From Candidatus Woesebacteria bacterium RIFCSPHIGHO2_01_FULL_39_23 (GTDB taxonomy: Bacteria > Patescibacteriota > Microgenomatia > UBA8517), in contig MGGH01000011.1 of assembly GCA_001792305.1 (NCBI GenBank), positions 1-32,222 on the forward strand: 32,222 nucleotides of DNA, written 5' to 3'. Made by a program: the position numbers and the translations under genes. This document shows, one piece after another, positions 26,710 to 32,222 of the stretch. Below the pieces are notes generated by a model. That model saw only the letters and a program-made list of their open reading frames with translations, searched no databases and was not told the origin of the DNA. Each line of letters begins with the position of its first letter. The first letter of the stretch is position 1.

Positions 26710-26983
26710 TTGCGGGGCTGGGAGTTGGACCCAGCCTGGAAGATTATGCACCTTCTCACATTACTGTGAGGGTAGGACTATATCTTCATCCCGATTTAAT
26801 CGGGAGCCTGGCGTTTAGTCTCTACGGACTCGCCACGTTCAGTTTATATGAATGTGGATTGCCTCGGTATTGACCTTCGATTACACTCAGGTTGTCCACC
26901 GATACAGCCAAGTTCTTCCCAAGAATTACTCCTTGGGAGGCCCATTACTACTAGCCTTCCGTGCAGCCGTACACTACCCCGCA
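26710..26983 (-). tRNA. tRNA(CAU), probably Met, split by a group I intron
   Basis: Minus-strand exons TGCGGGGTAGTGTACGGCTGCACGGAAGGCT (26983-26953) and CATAATCTTCCAGGCTGGGTCCAACTCCCAGCCCCGCAA (26748-26710); acceptor, D, anticodon and T stems all close across the intron. Confidence 0.85.
26749..26952 (-). ncRNA. Group I self-splicing intron in tRNA(CAU), no internal ORF
   Basis: Conserved R- and S-like strings GTAGAGACTAAACG and AAGATATAGTCC with P7 GACTA/TAGTC, Q-like GGCAATCC, P8 CCCGAT/ATCGGG, P9 CTCACA/TGTGAG, P2 CCCAAG/CTTGGG, P1 AGGCU:GGCCU with U-G at the splice site. Confidence 0.88.
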
Positions 26984-27068
26984 TGTAAAAGAACATGGTT
27001 ATTATACTTCTTCAATATAAAGTAAGCAACTACAAAAATTGACCGGTGGTTATTGTATAATAATACTT

Positions 27069-27746
27069 GTGGCCAGATTTAAAGAAAAAATTGAGGCTCG
27101 GAGATTAAGACTAGGCGGAGAGAGTATAAGGGTAGTAGCTAAAAAACTGAATGTTTCTCCTGCCTCGGTGAGTGAGTGGTGTAGAGACATTAAGCTTTCA
27201 GACGAACAAATTAGGGCTTTGGAGGAGCGAACAAGGGATCCTTTTTACGGAAAAAGGCAGGTATATTTAGAAAAAGTGAAAAAGATCAAAAATAAAAAGA
27301 TTTTAGAGTTATTCAATCAGGGGAAAGAGGAAATTGGGAAGTTAACAAGAAGGGAACTTTTTCTTACCGGGACAGCTTTGTATTGGGCCGAAGGGTTCAA
27401 AAAAGATAGCCAAGCAGGGTTTGCGAACTCAGATTATAAAATGATTCGGATTTTCTTAGAATGGTTAAAAGTGTGTTTTAGTTATGATATTGATGATTTA
27501 AGTTTCAGGGTTACTGTGAATGTTTCTCACAAAAACAGAATTGGTGACATTCAGAAAAAGTGGGCTGAGCTGTTAGCTATACCTGAAGGTATATTTCAAA
27601 AACCGTTTTTTCAAAATGTTGTATGGAAAAAAGTATATGAGAACTCAGATGATTATTTAGGTGTATTAAGGGTTAAAGTTCGAAAAAGCACTGATTTTTT
27701 ACGTAAAATTCACGGGTTTATTGAAGGATTGAGCCAAACAAGTTAA
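27069..27746 (+). CDS. HTH plus LAGLIDADG-like homing-endonuclease-fold protein (tentative)
   Basis: RVVAKKLNVSPASVSEWCRDIKLS (HTH); GTALYWAEGFKKDSQAGFANSDYKMIRIFLEWLK resembles LAGLIDADG-like motifs; GTG start at 27069 preferred. Confidence 0.6.
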   Translation: MARFKEKIEARRLRLGGESIRVVAKKLNVSPASVSEWCRDIKLSDEQIRALEERTRDPFYGKRQVYLEKVKKIKNKKILELFNQGKEEIGKLTRRELFLTGTALYWAEGFKKDSQAGFANSDYKMIRIFLEWLKVCFSYDIDDLSFRVTVNVSHKNRIGDIQKKWAELLAIPEGIFQKPFFQNVVWKKVYENSDDYLGVLRVKVRKSTDFLRKIHGFIEGLSQTS

Positions 27747-28156
27747 GACAACCAATGAAATATTGTGTTTAGAAGCTGCTTAAGTTTAATTATTAGAGAT
27801 TTAGAGTGAGAATTTATTAATATTTTTGAAGCCGCTTTGCTTGTTTCTTCGACAAAATCCGTTATGTGCGAATTCTGAAAGCTTTTAAGATTTTCAAGAA
27901 AAAGTTTAGCTTTATTCTCCATAATACTTGACGCCTCAACCTTACCAGATTTCTTAAGTTCTGAAGCTAGGGCAATGAAGTAAAGATGAAAGTAATTGTC
28001 AAGAACCCCCATTTTTTGTGCCAAATAATATTCTGCCTTTTTTGGATCTGTCATCAGTCGGCTATAATATTCACTGAAAATACTTGTATATAGCCTCAAT
28101 TTGTTTTTTGTTGACTTGTCTAAGTTTACTTTTATCTGAGACGAGTATTCTTCCAT
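27743..28156 (-). CDS. Hypothetical alpha-helical protein
   Basis: 137-aa ORF without recognisable motif; fills an otherwise empty interval. Confidence 0.5.
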   Translation of the reverse strand: MEEYSSQIKVNLDKSTKNKLRLYTSIFSEYYSRLMTDPKKAEYYLAQKMGVLDNYFHLYFIALASELKKSGKVEASSIMENKAKLFLENLKSFQNSHITDFVEETSKAASKILINSHSKSLIIKLKQLLNTIFHWLS

Positions 28157-28248
28157 TTGTAACGTTAGAACAGGAATTACTAGATTTTACTAAAATTGAT
28201 GGCTTGTTGCAATGATGATAAAATAAGCAGACAGGTCAGTTAGTAGGA

Positions 28249-28321
28249 GCCAGCGTAGCTCAGTGGTAGTAGCGATCGTTTCATAAGCGATAGGTCAGAG
28301 GTTCGATCCCTCTCGCTGGCA
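28249..28321 (+). tRNA. tRNA-Met(CAU)
   Basis: GCCAGCG/CGCTGGC acceptor, ATCGT-TTCATAA-GCGAT anticodon arm, AGAGG-TTCGATC-CCTCT T arm; followed by CCC not CCA. Confidence 0.9.
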
Positions 28322-28368
28322 CCCAAGTTTAACTTTTATTTTTGCTTCACATGAGCTAAGATTGCGTT

Positions 28369-29367
28369 ATGATTAAAAAGAGAATATTAACTGGCGATAC
28401 GCCAACGGGGAAATTGCACATTGGCCACTATCTTGGTACTTTGGAGAATCGTGTTAAGTTACAACATACATTTGACACATACATTATTCTTGCGAATATT
28501 CATGCGTATGCGAATTACTATCAAAAGTCAGAAAAGATCAACGAAGATGTTTACAACGTCTTTCTAGATAATTTGGCGGTTGGAATTGACCCTAAAATTG
28601 CCACAATTTTTCTCGAATCGGGAATTCCCGAGCTTTACGAGCTCTACGGTATATTTCTAACAATGGTTAAGCACTCGAGGGTAATCAGAAATCCCAGTGT
28701 TAAAGAGGAGATTTTGTACAAGAAATTGGATCCGTCTGTTGGTTTTATTGTCTATCCAATTCTCCAGGCTGCTGATATTTTAGGGTTTAATGCTGATTTG
28801 GTGCCAGTGGGAGAAGACCAATTGCCAGTTATTGAGCAAACGCGTGAAATCGCCAAGGATTTTAATCAAGCGTTTGGTGAAACATTTGTTGTTCCCGAAG
28901 CGAAAGTAGGCCGTGTTGCAAGGTTGGTGGGAACTGATGGGAAGTTGAAAATGAGTAAAAGTGGGGGCAATGCAATACTACTTTCCGACGACGAGAAAGC
29001 CTTAAGACAAAAAGTCATGAGTATTTACACCGACCCAGATCGAATTCATAAAACTGACGCCGGTAAAGTAGAGGGAAACCCGGTTTTTATTTACCATGAT
29101 GCATTTAATCCTAATAAGGTAGAAGTTGAAGATTTAAAGAGTAGGTATAAAGTAGGAAAAGTTGGCGATATTGAAGTGAAGGAAAAACTTTTTATTGCCT
29201 TGAATGATTTCCTGACGCCGATTCGAGAAAGGAGAAGGTACTATGAAAAAAGACCAGAGGAAGCAAAAGAAATTTTGATCGAAGGGACAAAACGAGCACG
29301 AAAAGTCGTTGTCGAGGTGGTCGAGAGAGTAAGAGAAAAAACAGGGATAAATAAGTTAATTAAGTAA
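28369..29367 (+). CDS. trpS: Tryptophanyl-tRNA synthetase
   Basis: TGDTPTGKLHIGHYLGTLENRVKLQ (HIGH), KLKMSKSGGNAI (KMSKS). Confidence 0.92.
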   Translation: MIKKRILTGDTPTGKLHIGHYLGTLENRVKLQHTFDTYIILANIHAYANYYQKSEKINEDVYNVFLDNLAVGIDPKIATIFLESGIPELYELYGIFLTMVKHSRVIRNPSVKEEILYKKLDPSVGFIVYPILQAADILGFNADLVPVGEDQLPVIEQTREIAKDFNQAFGETFVVPEAKVGRVARLVGTDGKLKMSKSGGNAILLSDDEKALRQKVMSIYTDPDRIHKTDAGKVEGNPVFIYHDAFNPNKVEVEDLKSRYKVGKVGDIEVKEKLFIALNDFLTPIRERRRYYEKRPEEAKEILIEGTKRARKVVVEVVERVREKTGINKLIK

Positions 29368-29388
29368 AGAAGATAGAGTTCAAACAAG

Positions 29389-29739
29389 ATGGCTGTGATT
29401 TCTATTGAAGACTTTCAGAATCTGGATATCCGTATAGGAACTGTTACAGAGGCCCAAGTTCCCGAATGGAGTCATTGGGTTATTAAAATAACTGCTGATT
29501 TCGGAAAAGATATTGGGAAAAAAATTTGTTTTTCCGGAATTATGAAATTTTATACAGCGGAGGATCTTATTGGAAATCAGTATCCATTTGTTATTAATCT
29601 CGAACCAAAAAAAATTGGTCCAGACAGGGAATTATCTGAGGCAATGATGCTCATGGCTGTACCGGGTGAGACAGAAGAAGATAAGCCAATATTGTTCAAC
29701 CTCTCAGAACAAGTCCCTAACGGAACGAAGGTGTATTAG
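29389..29739 (+). CDS. tRNA-binding domain protein (MetRS C-terminal/CsaA-like)
   Basis: IEDFQNLDIRIGTVTEAQVPEW...GIMKFYTAEDLIGNQYPFVINLEPKKIGP...SEAMMLMA. Confidence 0.82.
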   Translation: MAVISIEDFQNLDIRIGTVTEAQVPEWSHWVIKITADFGKDIGKKICFSGIMKFYTAEDLIGNQYPFVINLEPKKIGPDRELSEAMMLMAVPGETEEDKPILFNLSEQVPNGTKVY

Positions 29740-29791
29740 TTTTGACTTTTGACCTTTAAGTTTTGAGTTTGTTTGATTATAATCAGACAGT

Positions 29792-31681
29792 ATGTTTCCA
29801 AATATTAATCCTAGTACCAATAATAAAAAAAACAAAAAGGGAGTTGAGATTAAACTCAAAATTAATCTTTGGAAGGTGGTTATTGCATTTCTCCTATTTT
29901 TGTTTTTCGCGCCCTTTTTGATTTCAGTTTTGCAAATTCAAATAGATTCGAGGCAAGTGGAGCTCTCTACGCTTCTAAATGACATAAAAGATAACAAGAT
30001 AGAAGAAATTGTTGTCCAGGACCAAAAACTCATTGTTACTTATAAAGACGGCGAAACTAAATATTCTACCAAAGAGCCAAGTATTAGCCTTCCTGAGCTT
30101 TTGGACAGATCAAATATAGACCCGACCAAAGTGAATTATGTTATTTCTGATCAATCACTGGGAAAAATTTTTGGTGAAGTTATAGGGCTGGTACTCCCCA
30201 TTCTTCTTATGGCAGGTCTTTTCCTGCTTATTCTTCGAAGCCAAAACAGGGGGGTACAGGATGTTTTTTCTTTTGGCAAAAGCCGCGCCCGTCTTTTTGC
30301 TAAGGGCAAACAGGATATAACTTTTGCAGATGTAGCGGGGGTAGACGAAGCCAAAAAAGAACTTGAGGAGATTGTAGATTTCTTGAAGAATCCTGCAAAA
30401 TATAGAGCAGTAGGTGCCAGGACTCCAAAAGGAGTATTGTTGTTCGGGCCTTCAGGAGTTGGTAAAACTTTACTTGCCAAAGCTGTTGCAGGTGAAGCCG
30501 GAGTACCGTTTTTTTCAATGGCAGGCAGCGAGTTTATGGAAATGCTGGTTGGGGTGGGAGCCAGCCGTGTCAGGGACCTTTTTGCACAGGCGAAAGTGCA
30601 GGCACCGTCAATTATATTTATCGATGAAATTGATGCGATCGGAAGGCAAAGGGGAAGAGGATTTATCGGCGGGCATGACGAGCGCGAGCAGACCTTAAAT
30701 CAGATACTGGTCGAAATGGATGGATTTACTCCCAATGACAACGTGATAGTTGTGGCGGCTACAAATCGCGGAGATTTGCTAGACCCGGCACTTCTTAGGC
30801 CTGGCCGTTTTGACAGAAGAATAACCCTTGACATGCCAGATAAAGAAGGAAGACTCGCAATTCTTAAAATTCACGCAAAAGGAAAAAAGTTTATGGAATC
30901 GATTAACTGGGAAATGGTAGCGGATAGAACTGTAGGTTTTTCCGGAGCAGACCTTGAGAATATGCTTAACGAAGCTGCGATTTATGCCGCTCGGAACAAC
31001 AAAAAAGGAATTGAAATGGAAGATATTGAAGAATCGGCAACCAAAGTCAAGCTTGGGCCTGCAAAAAAGAAGCTTCAAACTGAGGAGGATAGAAAAATTA
31101 CAGCTTATCACGAAGCGGGTCACGCTATTGTTACTCACTTTTTGCCCAAAGCAGATCCGGTGCACAGGATCTCAATTGTCGCTCGCGGGATGAGTTTGGG
31201 ACACACACTGATTCCGCCGGCCGCTGACAGGACTCACGAAACCCAGTCTCGTCTTATGGACCAGATAACCGCGATGCTTGGAGGACGTGCCGCCGAAAAG
31301 TTGATTTTTAATGAAATGACCTCGGGTGCTTCAAACGACATTGTGCAGGCAACCAGACTTGCCAAGGCAATGGTTGTTGAGTTTGGAATGAGTGAGTTGG
31401 GGCCAATTAACTTTGGGCCGCAGTCAGAAGTAAGCGAGTTTGGAGCAATGGAATGGTATGAAGGTGCAAATCTTGCACCTAGTACTCAAGAAAAAGTAGA
31501 CGACCAAGTCAAAAAGATAATAGATGTAAATTACAAAAGAGCTGTGATATTAGTCAGGAAACACAAAAGGCTTATGGATATGGTGGTTGAAAAACTTCTT
31601 GAAAAAGAAACACTTGACAGGGAAGATTTTGAAAAAATCGTCGGCAGAAAACAAAACGGAGAATCTGCTAAAAAGATCTGA
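29792..31681 (+). CDS. ftsH: ATP-dependent zinc metalloprotease FtsH
   Basis: FADVAGVDEAKKELEEIVDFLKNPAKY, GPSGVGKTLLAKAVAGEAGVPFF, ITAYHEAGHAIV. Confidence 0.97.
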   Translation: MFPNINPSTNNKKNKKGVEIKLKINLWKVVIAFLLFLFFAPFLISVLQIQIDSRQVELSTLLNDIKDNKIEEIVVQDQKLIVTYKDGETKYSTKEPSISLPELLDRSNIDPTKVNYVISDQSLGKIFGEVIGLVLPILLMAGLFLLILRSQNRGVQDVFSFGKSRARLFAKGKQDITFADVAGVDEAKKELEEIVDFLKNPAKYRAVGARTPKGVLLFGPSGVGKTLLAKAVAGEAGVPFFSMAGSEFMEMLVGVGASRVRDLFAQAKVQAPSIIFIDEIDAIGRQRGRGFIGGHDEREQTLNQILVEMDGFTPNDNVIVVAATNRGDLLDPALLRPGRFDRRITLDMPDKEGRLAILKIHAKGKKFMESINWEMVADRTVGFSGADLENMLNEAAIYAARNNKKGIEMEDIEESATKVKLGPAKKKLQTEEDRKITAYHEAGHAIVTHFLPKADPVHRISIVARGMSLGHTLIPPAADRTHETQSRLMDQITAMLGGRAAEKLIFNEMTSGASNDIVQATRLAKAMVVEFGMSELGPINFGPQSEVSEFGAMEWYEGANLAPSTQEKVDDQVKKIIDVNYKRAVILVRKHKRLMDMVVEKLLEKETLDREDFEKIVGRKQNGESAKKI

Positions 31682-31688
31682 TCACACC

Positions 31689-32219
31689 TCACCTTCCAGG
31701 GACTAGGGAGTCAAAAATTGTCCCTACCACTTTAGATCTTTTTCCTGAGGTGTCTATTTTTATTATTGTTTTTACATCAATTCCTGTTTCGTCCTTTACT
31801 CTTTTAACTCCACCCATTTCTACTTTTTCTGCAAGTGATATGACATCCTTTATTACCACCCCCGCCTGCTCTACTGCCTTGATCATTGCAACCATCGTTC
31901 CACCCGTGGCTACAATGTCGTCAATGATAATGACACGGTCTTTCTTTTTAACTCCGTTTAAATATAGTGTCATATTCTTGTCGTAATCCATCGAGAATTT
32001 GATCCCTATTTCTCCGGGTAATCGAACTGGATTTTGTTTAGCTAGGCTGAAAGGTAAGTTTCTCTGTAGAGCTACACAGACAGCAATAAAACCTCCTTTT
32101 TCTTCTTCGCTTACAACTTTATTTATTGGATCTGGCCCGTTCCAGTTAATAGAGTCGCAGATTGCGTTTACAGCTTGACGAAGGATTACTGGACTCGTCG
32201 CAGTGAAATGATCCGTCAT
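31689..32219 (-). CDS. apt: Adenine phosphoribosyltransferase-like PRTase
   Basis: RVIIIDDIVATGGTMVAMIKAVEQAGVVI PRPP-binding loop; start near window edge uncertain. Confidence 0.85.
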   Translation of the reverse strand: MTDHFTATSPVILRQAVNAICDSINWNGPDPINKVVSEEEKGGFIAVCVALQRNLPFSLAKQNPVRLPGEIGIKFSMDYDKNMTLYLNGVKKKDRVIIIDDIVATGGTMVAMIKAVEQAGVVIKDVISLAEKVEMGGVKRVKDETGIDVKTIIKIDTSGKRSKVVGTIFDSLVPGR

Positions 32220-32222
32220 AGA

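Noticed and set aside
26673-26873. 66-aa plus-strand ORF
   Set aside because: Entirely overlaps the ftsB 3' end and the antisense of the tRNA/intron; no protein-like features.
27039-27068. Upstream TTG start of the HTH/HEN-like ORF
   Set aside because: The TATAAT box at 27056-27061 lies inside it; GTG 27069 is more plausible.
1-32222. CRISPR array or transposase-bearing insertion sequence
   Set aside because: No regularly spaced repeats and no transposase-like ORFs seen; the tail duplications lack terminal inverted repeats.

Overview
The window looks like a compact, AT-rich Candidate Phyla Radiation (Patescibacteria)-type genome segment. This lineage call is inferred from gene content and style. 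Core genes: transketolase split into N and C subunits, class I aldolase, PfkB kinase, 2-hydroxyacid dehydrogenase, a serine hydrolase, two class A PBPs, nrdR, a class II RNR, a PduO-type cobalamin adenosyltransferase, a TraG/VirD4-like ATPase, a tyrosine recombinase, FtsB/DivIC, TrpRS, FtsH and Apt. The most interesting non-textbook structures are: (1) the tktN/tktC junction, where the 3' end of tktN is duplicated and a VapBC module plus two small 2-TM Cys-pair proteins sit at repeated 'GGAGAACATGAATA' junctions, with VapC apparently ending in the TktN tail; (2) a similar tail duplication in a PsbP-like paralog cluster that also brackets an AbrB/Doc toxin-antitoxin pair and a pseudogene; (3) a ~204-nt group I intron on the minus strand that splits a tRNA(CAU) between U33 and the anticodon, with P1, P10, P2, P7, P8 and P9 visible; (4) a compact structured RNA candidate between the B12-dependent RNR gene and the cobalamin adenosyltransferase gene, with a competing alternative fold; (5) recurrent -10 boxes only 7-10 nt from start codons, suggesting widespread leaderless mRNAs. 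All homology calls are from reading the sequences by eye; no database search was run.
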